Assembly (NCBI GenBank): GCA_040768845.1
Contig: JAXGME010000008.1
Coordinates: 62,001-126,000, forward strand
Reading direction: 5' to 3'
Length of the DNA: 64,000 nucleotides
DNA from: JAEZHK01 sp040768845
GTDB taxonomy: Bacteria; Bacillota; Clostridia; Christensenellales; Aristaeellaceae
In this document: one piece after another, positions 15,987 to 24,026 of the stretch
Layout of the letters: each line of letters starts with the position of its first letter
How positions within the stretch are numbered: position 1 is the stretch's first letter
The notes under the pieces: model-generated
Seen by the model: only the letters and a program-made list of their open reading frames with translations
What the model was told of the DNA's origin: nothing
Database searches by the model: none
Position numbers and translations under genes: made by a program

Positions 15987-18900
15987 TCATCCTCCGGTTT
16001 CTTCGGTCTGATCGGCTGCGGAGCCCGCGTCAAGCCCGGCGTCCCGGCGCAACTGCGGGATCACCTCACCCGGGCGGATGGGGGGCAGCGGCCGCCCCTC
16101 GGCCCCCGGCAGCCCCGGCGCGATCTGGCAGACGGATTTGTAATCGCAAAAGGCGCAGGCGCTGCCGCCCTGCCACGAGGCGGGCCGGATGGCGGTTTCA
16201 CCCGCGCGGATGCCGGCGAGCGCCCCGTCGGCCAGCGCGGCCGCGCGGTCCATCAAAAGCGCGAGGTCCTCGCCGGAAACCAGGCTGCCGCTTCTGCGGC
16301 CCTTGCCGGGATTCACGCCCAGCACCGCCTGAGGCCTGGGCGTCATGGCCTCGATGACCCGGGGATCGTCCAGCACCAGCCCGTCCAGCTTTTCCGCCTT
16401 TTCGGCCATGAGGCGCACCTGCTCCGGATCGCGGGAGGGGGTGACGGGCAGCGGCTGCTCCACCGCGAAGTAGAATACGCCCGCCGGCACGCCGCCCCGG
16501 GCCACCGCCGCCGCCAGGTAGAGGATCAGCTGCAGCTGCAGCCCCCAGTAGATCTCCGCCAGGTCCACCGCCCTGCCCCGCGTCTTGTAGTCGATGACCC
16601 GCAGGTAGCGGACCGCGCCGTCCTGCCAGGCATCGACGCGGTCGATGCGGCCCTTGAGGGGCACATCCCGGAGCAGGATGCGCCCGTCCTCGCGGCCGAA
16701 CTCCACCTCCAGCGCCACCGGCGAAAAGGCGCTGCCCGCCAGGTGCCCCACCAGCGTACCCGCCGCCTTCCGGGCCACCGACTGGATGCGCGCGCCCTCC
16801 CGCCGCATGACCGCGCTGTCGCCGATGGCGCGGCGGGCCAAGCCCTCCATCAGCGGGCCGGTGGCCCGGTCCATGGCGGCGATGGCCTCCTCCGCGCTCA
16901 TCCCCGGAAGGGCCGCGGCGTTCTCCCGGGCAAAGATCTCCAGCGCCGCGTGGTAGAAGTTGCCCACGTCCCGGGGGGTGAGGTCAAATTCCTTTTCCTC
17001 CTCGGGCTTCAAAACGCTGGCCACAAAATCCTTGAAGGGGCAGGCGATGAAGCGCTCGAGCCGGGTGGCGCTGACGGCCCCGGGCCGGTTAACCAGCCGT
17101 TCCGGCAGCGGCGCGGAGCCCACCCGGTGGCGGGCGGCCCGGGCGAGGACGGCCACCTCGCGCCGGTATTCCGGCATTTCGGACAGCACCCTGAGCGCGG
17201 CCCGCGCGTCCGGATCGGCGGGATCGTCCCGCAGGATGGCGCTGGCGCGGCTGAGCGCCGCCGCGGGCGCCGAAAGGCGCCGCCGCTTCTCCACAATGCC
17301 GGTGACGCCGCCGCCCTCGCGCAGCTCGGGAAAGAGCTTCAGCGTCAGCCGGACCAGGGCGCCGGGCTTGAGCGCCTCGCCGGACATGTCGCCCCGGGGG
17401 CAGGTGAGGAACACTTCCTCCCCGGCCAGCTCCAGCGCGCTTTTGACGTTCAGTTTGAGCATCCGCGCCCGGTCCTCGCCCGTCGGCCCCAAAAAGAGCC
17501 CGCGCCCGGTGAGCGCGCTCATCTCCCGCTCGCTGATGAGCGCGCCCGACGCGCCGGCCGCGCTCTCCGTCGCCCCCAGAATGAACAGCGCCTTCACCGG
17601 CCGCCCCTTCATGTGGTTGAGGCCGCCGCCCATTACCGCGTCGCCCGACTGGGGCAGCGCCTTGATCTGCGCAGCGCCCAGCGCCCGGCGCAAAAGCTCG
17701 TAAAGCTCCCGCACCGTCAGCTTTTCGCCGGCCAGAAGCTCGTGGGCCTGGTCCAGCGCCTGGATGATCCGGTTCCAGACCTGCGCGCCCTCCATGGCCC
17801 ACTCGCGCCGGTCCATTTTTTCCAGCGCGCGCTGCTGGGCCTCCAGCTTCTCCCGCGCGCCGATCTCTTCCAAAAAGAGGAACGCCGCCTCCAGCACCCG
17901 CTCCGCCGGCGCGGAGCGCGCGCGGCGCAAAAGCGCCTCCACCGGGGCCATCAGACGCTGGCGGACGGGCTCCAGCGCGGCCACCTCGTCCATTTCGCCC
18001 CGGGTCAGCGGGCGGAACCAGGCGCGGCCCTTCAGCCCCGCCGCCCGGGCGTAGTTCATCAGGCGGTCGGCCTCGTCGTCGGTGATGGGCGCAAAGCCCG
18101 AGCGGGCGTAATCCGCCGCATCCTCCGCGGAAAAGCGCTGGGACGCCAGCTTCAGCGCCGAGATCAGGCAGCGCGCCAGCGGATGCCGGTCCGACGCGCG
18201 GCTCTGCGACAAAAACAGCGGCACGTCGTACAGCGCAAAGGCGCGGACCAGCGCAAAGATCTCGGCGTCGTCCAGCGTCTGGCAGGCCACCATCACGTCC
18301 CGGTAGCGCCAGCCCCGCTCCATCACCAGCGAGCGGATCATCGCGGCGGCGTACTCCGCCTCGTCCTGGGGGTTGTTGAGCAATGTCAGCGTCAGCCCCT
18401 CCGGCGTGCCGGCGTAGCGGGAAAAAGGCCAGGCGTACAGCTCCCGCGCCATGTGGCGCGCGGGCCGCCAGTCGCCCGCCTCGTCCCGAAGGCGCACCCG
18501 CTTCCAGGGAACGCCCGCGTCCAGCGCCTGCCGCTTAAGCCGCTCGTAGGCCTGCTGCACCGGGCGGAACACCGAAAAGTCCCGCGCGTCGCCGTCGTTT
18601 TCCAGCGTCAGAAAAAGGCGCGTTTCCCGCGCCGCCCGGGAAAGCGCCACGATCACCCGAGCCATGGACTGGGAGATCAGGTCAAAGCCGTAGAAAAACA
18701 CGTCGCCCCGGGCAAAGGGCGCCCCAGCGATGCGCTCGGCCGCCTCCCGCGCCTCGTCCTCGCCGTCGAGAAACCGGCCCGAAAGCGCCTGCTCGTAGGC
18801 CCGGTACAGGATCGCGATGTCGGAAAGCTTTTCCCGCAGCGCGCCGCGCTCCCCCGCCGCCAGCGCCGTTACATCCTCCGGCGAAAGCCCCGCCTGCTTG

Positions 18901-19277
18901 AAGGATTCGATCTGCGCCACCGCGCGCTCGGCAAACCCCGGGCGGCGGCACGCGCCCCGGTACCAGTGAAGCGTGCCGCTCAGACCCAGGGCGGCGCGCT
19001 GCAGGAGCATCACGCGACCCTCGACGTCAATCCGCACCCGCGCCGGGCGCCCGCAGGCTTCGAACACCCGCTGGTACAGCCGCTGCGGCGACAGCACCTG
19101 CAGCCGGAAGGAGCCGGCGAGATCCAGCGCGTCCGCCGCGTCCAGCTCGGCCTCCAGCGTGTATTGGGCGGGCACCACCAATGTCACCGGGTGGTCGCCC
19201 TCCGCCATGGAAGCCTTCAGCGCGTCAAACAGCGCCTCCCGCACCGCCCGCGCGCGGCCGGTATAATACGTCAGCAT
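15987..19277 (-). CDS. addB: ATP-dependent helicase/nuclease subunit B
   Basis: A 1096-residue AddB, the RecBCD-like partner of AddA in double-strand-break processing. The N-terminus is a degenerate helicase fold (LTYYTGRARA) without a standard GKT P-loop. The C-terminal RecB-family nuclease shows VIDYKTRGRAV and LQLQLILYL. The iron-sulfur cysteines are FIACPFKDF plus CAFCDYKSVC. ATG at 19277 follows GAGGTGCGAGGC; GTG at 19286 lies in that site. addA is not adjacent; the cob genes occupy the downstream position. Confidence 0.92.
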   Translation of the reverse strand: MLTYYTGRARAVREALFDALKASMAEGDHPVTLVVPAQYTLEAELDAADALDLAGSFRLQVLSPQRLYQRVFEACGRPARVRIDVEGRVMLLQRAALGLSGTLHWYRGACRRPGFAERAVAQIESFKQAGLSPEDVTALAAGERGALREKLSDIAILYRAYEQALSGRFLDGEDEAREAAERIAGAPFARGDVFFYGFDLISQSMARVIVALSRAARETRLFLTLENDGDARDFSVFRPVQQAYERLKRQALDAGVPWKRVRLRDEAGDWRPARHMARELYAWPFSRYAGTPEGLTLTLLNNPQDEAEYAAAMIRSLVMERGWRYRDVMVACQTLDDAEIFALVRAFALYDVPLFLSQSRASDRHPLARCLISALKLASQRFSAEDAADYARSGFAPITDDEADRLMNYARAAGLKGRAWFRPLTRGEMDEVAALEPVRQRLMAPVEALLRRARSAPAERVLEAAFLFLEEIGAREKLEAQQRALEKMDRREWAMEGAQVWNRIIQALDQAHELLAGEKLTVRELYELLRRALGAAQIKALPQSGDAVMGGGLNHMKGRPVKALFILGATESAAGASGALISEREMSALTGRGLFLGPTGEDRARMLKLNVKSALELAGEEVFLTCPRGDMSGEALKPGALVRLTLKLFPELREGGGVTGIVEKRRRLSAPAAALSRASAILRDDPADPDARAALRVLSEMPEYRREVAVLARAARHRVGSAPLPERLVNRPGAVSATRLERFIACPFKDFVASVLKPEEEKEFDLTPRDVGNFYHAALEIFARENAAALPGMSAEEAIAAMDRATGPLMEGLARRAIGDSAVMRREGARIQSVARKAAGTLVGHLAGSAFSPVALEVEFGREDGRILLRDVPLKGRIDRVDAWQDGAVRYLRVIDYKTRGRAVDLAEIYWGLQLQLILYLAAAVARGGVPAGVFYFAVEQPLPVTPSRDPEQVRLMAEKAEKLDGLVLDDPRVIEAMTPRPQAVLGVNPGKGRRSGSLVSGEDLALLMDRAAALADGALAGIRAGETAIRPASWQGGSACAFCDYKSVCQIAPGLPGAEGRPLPPIRPGEVIPQLRRDAGLDAGSAADQTEETGG

Positions 19278-19297
19278 GCCTCGCACCTCTCACAGCG

Positions 19298-19327
19298 AGT
19301 ATAGCACAGCCGGGGCGCCCGGTACAA
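19298..19327 (-). promoter_or_regulatory. Promoter of the addB-cob operon
   Basis: Minus strand: TTGTAC (19322-19327), 18 bp, TATACT (19298-19303), giving a short leader. Confidence 0.6.
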
Positions 19328-19363
19328 ATCAAAATTTTCCGGTGAACTCTCTCAGAAAATACG

Positions 19364-19392
19364 GGTGAAATTGATAAAATATGTGATATAAT
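19364..19392 (+). promoter_or_regulatory. Promoter of the AAA+ ATPase gene
   Basis: A TATAAT (19387-19392) lies in an AT-rich patch, with a weak GGTGAA-type -35 about 17 bp upstream. It excludes the in-frame ATG at 19391 as the start of translation. Confidence 0.5.
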
Positions 19393-19438
19393 GATGAGAG
19401 CCTCATTAAGCCAAGAACAAGGAGGAGTGGATCGCTTC

Positions 19439-21862
19439 ATGTCATTGCCCGGAAAACTGACGATCGGGTACATTCACGAAGACAACCCGGTCAAATCCTA
19501 CTTCCGATTCAAGCCGCTGCTCACCCTGTCCGATCACCTTTTTCTGCCGGTGGACGAGGGCACGGCGGCGCAATATCCCGAGGACGGCTTTATCCGCATC
19601 GTCCCGGACAAAAACGAAATCAGCCAGTTCAAAACCCGGATGCGCCAGCTGGGCCGCTACTGCGTGCTGGACCTCCGCCGGCATCCAAACGAAAACGACA
19701 AGATTCGCCCCAACAAGAACTACGCGCCCGACGGCACCGAGCGCAACGCCCACATCGTCTACTCCGACGTGATCGGCGCCCTGGTCCCGGACATGGCCGC
19801 CGAGGTGCTGGACGCCGGCGGCGTGTTTGACGGCGAATCCATCACGCTGCGATGCGCGCTTCCGGGCACACGGTACGTGGCCGTACGGCGCGAGGACCAT
19901 CTGTCCGGCCCCTGGATCTGGGCCGAAACGCCGGAGATCCCCGGCTGCATCACGCTCTCCATCGCCCCCGGCTACGCCCGCGCGGATGTGCCGCTGGAGG
20001 ATGCGCGCCTGATCGAGATTGACTCGGCCGACGGCGTCAGCACGCTTTTGTACAACCCCCACATTCTGGGCGTCGCCGTGGGGCCCCGCGAGCCGGCCGC
20101 GCCGGCTGTGCCGGAGAGCGCGCCCTTCCACTTTATCCCGCCCCAGGCACCGGTCGCACCGGTCGCACCGGCCGCACCGGCCGCACCGGTCGCACCGGCC
20201 GCGCCGGCCGCGCCGATCATGGTCCCCGAGCCGCAGTCCACCGGGCCGGATGTCCCCCCGCCCCCGGATCGCGCGCAGGAACCGCCCACCGACAGGACGT
20301 GGATCTCCCGGGACGAATACCCCAGGGCCGTCTCCCGGCGCATCCGGGAGCCGATGGACATGCAAACCGGCATCAACCCCCGCCGGGGCCGCAGCCTGAA
20401 CGAGGTTGTGGACGAGCAGTGGCGGCGCTCCCGCAGCGAGCAGCTGGGCCATCCGGTGCCGCCGGAGGCCACCACCTTCCCCGTGGAAAGCCCCCTTGAC
20501 CGCGCGGTGGACGCGCTGCGCGAGGCCTGGGCGCTGCCCGGTGCGCGCGCAGGGCTGCTGGATGCGCTGACAAAGGACGACGCCGTGCGCGAGGCGCTGC
20601 GGGAACAGCTGGGCGCCTCCCCCGCAAGCGTCGCCGACGAAGCCGCCGAGCGGCTGGAGGCGGCGCGCCTTCAACTGATTACCGAAATCGACGCGCTGCG
20701 CCTTAAGCGGCAGGAGATGCGCCAGGCGCTGATGCAGGAACTGCGCGATGGCCGGCGGGACGAGTTCAGCCGCTATGAACAGCAGAGCGAGGCGCTGCGC
20801 CGCGAGGTGGAAAAAAACGAGGCCGCCGCCGCCGCGGCCCGCAAGGCGGCGGAGGCCGCCGAAAAGCTGCTGGCGGAAACCAGCGACCGGCTGGAGGAAA
20901 AGCTGCTGGACAGCATGGCCGCGAGCCACGCGCGGGAGCTGCTTTTGCGCATGAGCGACGCGCACCGGCGGCCCGCGGGCCATCCGGAGGTCTACGCGCC
21001 CTCCGCGGGTGAGCTCATCAGCGACCTGCGCGTGCAGATGGACGCCGCGGGCTATCCGCTGACCAACGACGAAGCCGTGAACCTTTTGGCCGCGATGACC
21101 GTGGGCGGCACGCTGATCCTGTCCGGCGCCCCGGGCACCGGCAAGAGCGGCCTGGCGCGGGCGCTGGCAGCCTCGCTGGGGCTGGACGCGGCGTCGAGCC
21201 GCTTCGTGCAGACCCGGTCCGCCGAGGACCCGGCCATCGACCGCCTGCTGGAGAACTCGGACGGTCTGACGCTGTCCGCCGCGCTGATCGACGATGTGAA
21301 CGACTGTGACGGCAACGTGCCCTGCGCCCACATCATCGGCCTGCAGGAGCGGATCTACGCCCAAAGCGCGCCGGTGGTCCTGATGATGACCGCGCAGGAC
21401 GCGCCCGACGGCAAGCCGCTGTCGGCACGGCTGCTGGGCCGCGCGTTTCTGATCCGGCTCAATCCCACCGGGGCCGACGCCCCCTGGAAGCCCCGGGAGC
21501 GGGTGGCGCCGCAGCCCGGCCGATCGCCGTCGCTTTCGGCCCTCCGGAATATTTTCACCCCCGGGGAGATCCCGGGAGAGGTGGAAAACCGGCTGAGCGC
21601 GCTGCGCGCCGGGCTCGCCCAGCTTGGCTGGACGCTGGACCGCCATACGCTGGATCAGACCTGGAGCTTTACGGCCGCGGTGATCCACATGATGACCGCC
21701 TCGCCGCTGGAGGCGCTGGACTGGGCGCTCTCCCAGCGGGCGCTGCCCGCGATGCTGGCGGCGATGGACCTCCCCGCGCTGCGGGCGCTGCCGGGGCTTT
21801 TGACCGGCCTTCCCCGCTGCAAAGATCTGATGGATCAGCCGCTGCCGCTGCCGCCGCTGTGA
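19439..21862 (+). CDS. Large AAA+ ATPase of unknown function
   Basis: An 807-residue four-part protein. Residues ~1-215 form a globular N-terminal region of no family I recognise. Residues ~220-330 are a Pro/Ala-rich linker with VAP/AAP repeats. Residues ~390-510 are long charged helices, probably coiled coil. Residues ~530-760 are an AAA+ module with GAPGTGKS (Walker A), ALIDDVND (Walker B) and an arginine-rich sensor region, closest in style to McrB/MoxR-type dynamic ATPases. ATG at 19439 follows AAGGAGGAG. It is a lone transcription unit ending at a strong terminator, with no nuclease or MoxR-type partner beside it. Confidence 0.75.
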   Translation: MSLPGKLTIGYIHEDNPVKSYFRFKPLLTLSDHLFLPVDEGTAAQYPEDGFIRIVPDKNEISQFKTRMRQLGRYCVLDLRRHPNENDKIRPNKNYAPDGTERNAHIVYSDVIGALVPDMAAEVLDAGGVFDGESITLRCALPGTRYVAVRREDHLSGPWIWAETPEIPGCITLSIAPGYARADVPLEDARLIEIDSADGVSTLLYNPHILGVAVGPREPAAPAVPESAPFHFIPPQAPVAPVAPAAPAAPVAPAAPAAPIMVPEPQSTGPDVPPPPDRAQEPPTDRTWISRDEYPRAVSRRIREPMDMQTGINPRRGRSLNEVVDEQWRRSRSEQLGHPVPPEATTFPVESPLDRAVDALREAWALPGARAGLLDALTKDDAVREALREQLGASPASVADEAAERLEAARLQLITEIDALRLKRQEMRQALMQELRDGRRDEFSRYEQQSEALRREVEKNEAAAAAARKAAEAAEKLLAETSDRLEEKLLDSMAASHARELLLRMSDAHRRPAGHPEVYAPSAGELISDLRVQMDAAGYPLTNDEAVNLLAAMTVGGTLILSGAPGTGKSGLARALAASLGLDAASSRFVQTRSAEDPAIDRLLENSDGLTLSAALIDDVNDCDGNVPCAHIIGLQERIYAQSAPVVLMMTAQDAPDGKPLSARLLGRAFLIRLNPTGADAPWKPRERVAPQPGRSPSLSALRNIFTPGEIPGEVENRLSALRAGLAQLGWTLDRHTLDQTWSFTAAVIHMMTASPLEALDWALSQRALPAMLAAMDLPALRALPGLLTGLPRCKDLMDQPLPLPPL
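20147..20215 (+). repeat. In-frame 9-bp tandem repeats coding Ala-Pro-Val/Ala
   Basis: About seven units of the type GCACCGGTC / GCACCGGCC code a VAPAAP linker in the AAA+ protein. A related tract occurs in the prophage repressor at about 38517-38613. Confidence 0.75.
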
Positions 21863-21867
21863 GCCAT

Positions 21868-21912
21868 GGCGCCGAAAGCCCCGGGCGGGCTTCCGGCGCC
21901 TCTTCGTTTTTT
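21868..21912 (+). terminator. Rho-independent terminator of the AAA+ gene
   Basis: A 14-bp stem with one mismatch (GGCGCCGAAAGCCC / GGGCTTCCGGCGCC) is followed by TCTTCGTTTTTT, 5 bp after the stop codon. Confidence 0.85.
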
Positions 21913-21941
21913 CGGAATCAAGGCGGCAGAGGCGCATAGGC

Positions 21942-21970
21942 TTGACAAGCGCGCGCCTTTATGTCATGAT
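21942..21970 (+). promoter_or_regulatory. Promoter of the flavodoxin gene
   Basis: TTGACA (21942-21947), 17 bp, CATGAT (21965-21970). Confidence 0.65.
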
Positions 21971-22031
21971 GTTTTCGTAAAGTTATCGGGGCAATTTTGT
22001 GAAATAAGCCGACAGGATGGGAGGGATTGCC

Positions 22032-22559
22032 ATGAGCGGCGGACCGGATACGGCGGTCGTCTTTTTTTCGCGCGGCGGGAACACCCGGCTGGGTGCAAAA
22101 CTGCTGAATGAGCGGATTTGCGGCCGTTTGATCGAACTCAAGGAACTCAGACCGGGCAACGCGCTTCACGCGCTCCTGCGCATGAAAACGCCGCTGGCGG
22201 GCGACCCCTGGAAGGAGATCGCCGCGGCGCGGCGCGTGATCCTGATGTGTCCCATCTGGGCGGGCAGCTCCGTGCCCGCCATGAACGCCTTCGCCCGCCG
22301 GGCGGATTTTACCGGCAAGGACGTGTACATCGTCACCTTCCAGCAGGCTCCGAACCCGCGCCAGGGCCACCGGGAACAGCGGCACCTGGTGGGCATCGTG
22401 GCTGAAAACCACGGCTCCGTGCGGGACTGCTACGCGCTGGTGGGCGGCAAGATGGGGCATTTTGCCGGCGAGGCGCTCATCCGCGCACAGATCGCGCTGG
22501 TCAGGATGCCGGAGGAAGGGCCCGCGGAAGGGCAGCAGCCCGCGCCGTCGGTTTCATAG
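22032..22559 (+). CDS. Flavodoxin-family protein
   Basis: A 175-residue single-domain flavodoxin-like protein. VVFFSRGGNTRLGAK matches the FMN phosphate loop and CPIWAGSSVPAMNAF the isoalloxazine-flanking loop. ATG at 22032 follows GGGAGGGATTGCC. It is a lone transcription unit; the redox partner is unknown. It converges on the prophage lysis genes, its stop lying 26 bp from the holin stop. Confidence 0.8.
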   Translation: MSGGPDTAVVFFSRGGNTRLGAKLLNERICGRLIELKELRPGNALHALLRMKTPLAGDPWKEIAAARRVILMCPIWAGSSVPAMNAFARRADFTGKDVYIVTFQQAPNPRQGHREQRHLVGIVAENHGSVRDCYALVGGKMGHFAGEALIRAQIALVRMPEEGPAEGQQPAPSVS

Positions 22560-22578
22560 CGGCGGCGCGGGCCGCTGC
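22535..22578. terminator. Hairpin spanning two convergent stops
   Basis: CAGCCCGCGCCG pairs with CGGCGCGGGCCGCTG across the flavodoxin stop. It may end transcription from both sides, although neither side has a long T-run. Confidence 0.45.
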
Positions 22579-22585
22579 CTGCGCG

Positions 22586-22975
22586 TCACGGCGCGCTTTC
22601 GGCCGAAATTGAATCGGCCAGCGCCTTGAGCTTCAGCACCTCCGCCTCGATGGCTGCGCGGTCTACGCGCAGCCCTTTTTCCGCCAGTTGATCGACCGCC
22701 CACTCGAGCTTCTGCGCGCCCGCGCCGGCACCAAAGAGCTGCTCCGCGGCGCAGACGGCGGTCTTGACCGCCGCGGCGATCAGGCGTTGCCGCTCGCCGG
22801 AGTACTTTGTCCGGATCCACGGGATCAGAAACGCGGTGATCAGCGACACCGCGAGGCTCGCCACCGCCTGCAAAAGCGGGGTCAGATCGATCATTTCCTG
22901 CGCGGCGCCCTCCGCCAGCGCGCGGGGCGCGGCGGCGCAGAGCACGAAAACCGCCAGCGTCATTTTCCTTTTCAT
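22586..22975 (-). CDS. Phage holin, LL-H-like
   Basis: A 129-residue protein with a signal-like hydrophobic N-terminus, one strong membrane segment (LAVSLITAFLIPWI) and a C-terminal soluble part (AVKTAVCAAEQLFGAGAGAQ...) typical of LL-H-type holins. ATG at 22975 behind AGAGGAGGATTGCCC is chosen over TTG at 22981. It follows the endolysin gene, as in lysis cassettes. Confidence 0.8.
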   Translation of the reverse strand: MKRKMTLAVFVLCAAAPRALAEGAAQEMIDLTPLLQAVASLAVSLITAFLIPWIRTKYSGERQRLIAAAVKTAVCAAEQLFGAGAGAQKLEWAVDQLAEKGLRVDRAAIEAEVLKLKALADSISAESAP

Positions 22976-22994
22976 GGGCAATCCTCCTCTTTCG

Positions 22995-23963
22995 TCATTT
23001 TGATGCCTCGGCCATTCTGGCGCTGATCCAAGCGTTCTGGTCTTTGAATCGGACGCCGAACCAGCCCTCCGTGTCGTCGCCGGTCCGCGTCAGGGTTTCA
23101 CCGCGCCGGACCACGCCCAGCGCGCGGTAGGTCGTGCCGGGGCCGCCGCGCACGTAGGCGGTCAGCGCGGCGATGACCGCCACCGTGCCCGCGCCCGGCG
23201 CGATCTCGTAGTCCAGAATGCGCCGGAGGGTCTCCGCGTCCGCCGTGCCGGTGGCGGAAAGGCCGCCCGCCGCCTGGAAGGCCGCCACGGCTGCCGCCGT
23301 TTCGCGCCCGTACTCCCCGTCCGCGCCGTACCGGGGCAGCTCAAACCCCTGGGCCAGCAGCGCCTGCTGCATTACGCGCACGTCGTCGCCCTTCATGCCG
23401 GACGAAAGCGCGTCGCGCCCGGGTGCGGGGATCGCGTCGTCCGCGATGAAGCGCACCACGCGGATCAGCCCCTTGTTGCCCCGCCGGGTGGCGGTCCTGG
23501 CGGCCTGGCGGCTTTTGCAGTAGGACGCCATGTCCTTGACGGAGGGGCGGCCGCTGCCGTGGCCCACCAGCGACGCCTTGCCGCCGGAGATCCTGTACAC
23601 CATCTCGACATGGCCCACGTACTGGGCATAGGCGCGCGTGCTGTCCGACCCCGCAAAGAGCAGAAGGTCGCCCACCCGAAGGGCGGATACGTCGGTGGGC
23701 ACGCCGTTTTTGATCCCGCAGTCTACCTCGACGCCCGCCTTGTTCTGGATGATGCCGACGGTATTTCCGCCGATGTTCTTCAGGCCGATGTCGGCCATGC
23801 GGTACAGCCAGCGCACGAACGAGGAGCAGTCCGAATAATACCTGCCGTCCTTGTAGGGCGTGAATACGCACTCCCGCCTGACCGCGTTCTGGGAGTAGAT
23901 GTTGCGCCCCTTCGCGACGGGTGCAAACGAGGCGATCTTCGCCCGTTTTTCCGAGGATGTCAT
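22995..23963 (-). CDS. Endolysin: NlpC/P60-like domain, peptidoglycan-binding and SH3 domains
   Basis: A 322-residue cell-wall hydrolase in three modules. Residues ~20-165 are a CHAP/NlpC-P60-like papain fold with DCSSFVRW (catalytic Cys) and GHVEMV (His). Residues ~185-240 are a peptidoglycan-binding domain (GDDVRVMQQALLAQGF). Residues ~255-320 are a bacterial SH3 (TAYVRGGPGTTYRALG). There is no signal peptide, so release would depend on the adjacent holin. ATG at 23963 follows AAAAGGAGGCGAAATCC. Confidence 0.88.
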   Translation of the reverse strand: MTSSEKRAKIASFAPVAKGRNIYSQNAVRRECVFTPYKDGRYYSDCSSFVRWLYRMADIGLKNIGGNTVGIIQNKAGVEVDCGIKNGVPTDVSALRVGDLLLFAGSDSTRAYAQYVGHVEMVYRISGGKASLVGHGSGRPSVKDMASYCKSRQAARTATRRGNKGLIRVVRFIADDAIPAPGRDALSSGMKGDDVRVMQQALLAQGFELPRYGADGEYGRETAAAVAAFQAAGGLSATGTADAETLRRILDYEIAPGAGTVAVIAALTAYVRGGPGTTYRALGVVRRGETLTRTGDDTEGWFGVRFKDQNAWISARMAEASK

Positions 23964-24026
23964 GGATTTCGCCTCCTTTTTATGCTGCGCACGGACCGCG
24001 CGGCGCCAAAACGCGAAGACCGCCGC

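Noticed and set aside
15984..15990. Cobalamin riboswitch before the cob genes
   Set aside because: cobT starts 3 bp after addB, and the addB leader (19278-19327) is too short and lacks the B12-box; nothing riboswitch-like was seen.
15144..19304. A 1386-codon open frame on the plus strand opposite addB and cobT
   Set aside because: It is the mirror of real genes in GC-rich DNA: no ribosome site, Arg/Ala/His-rich low-complexity product, no domain. AddB on the other strand has all family motifs.
20147..20215. Repeat tract considered as a CRISPR array
   Set aside because: Units are 9 bp, contiguous, without spacers, and in frame within a coding sequence.
19442..21937. An 831-codon minus-strand frame opposite the AAA+ gene
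   Set aside because: Antisense artefact; the plus strand has the P-loop, promoter, ribosome site and terminator.
22560..22586. Attachment site or Mu-type end at the left boundary of the prophage
   Set aside because: Only 26 bp separate the flavodoxin and holin stops, and no repeat matching the right side (39078-39104) was found by eye.
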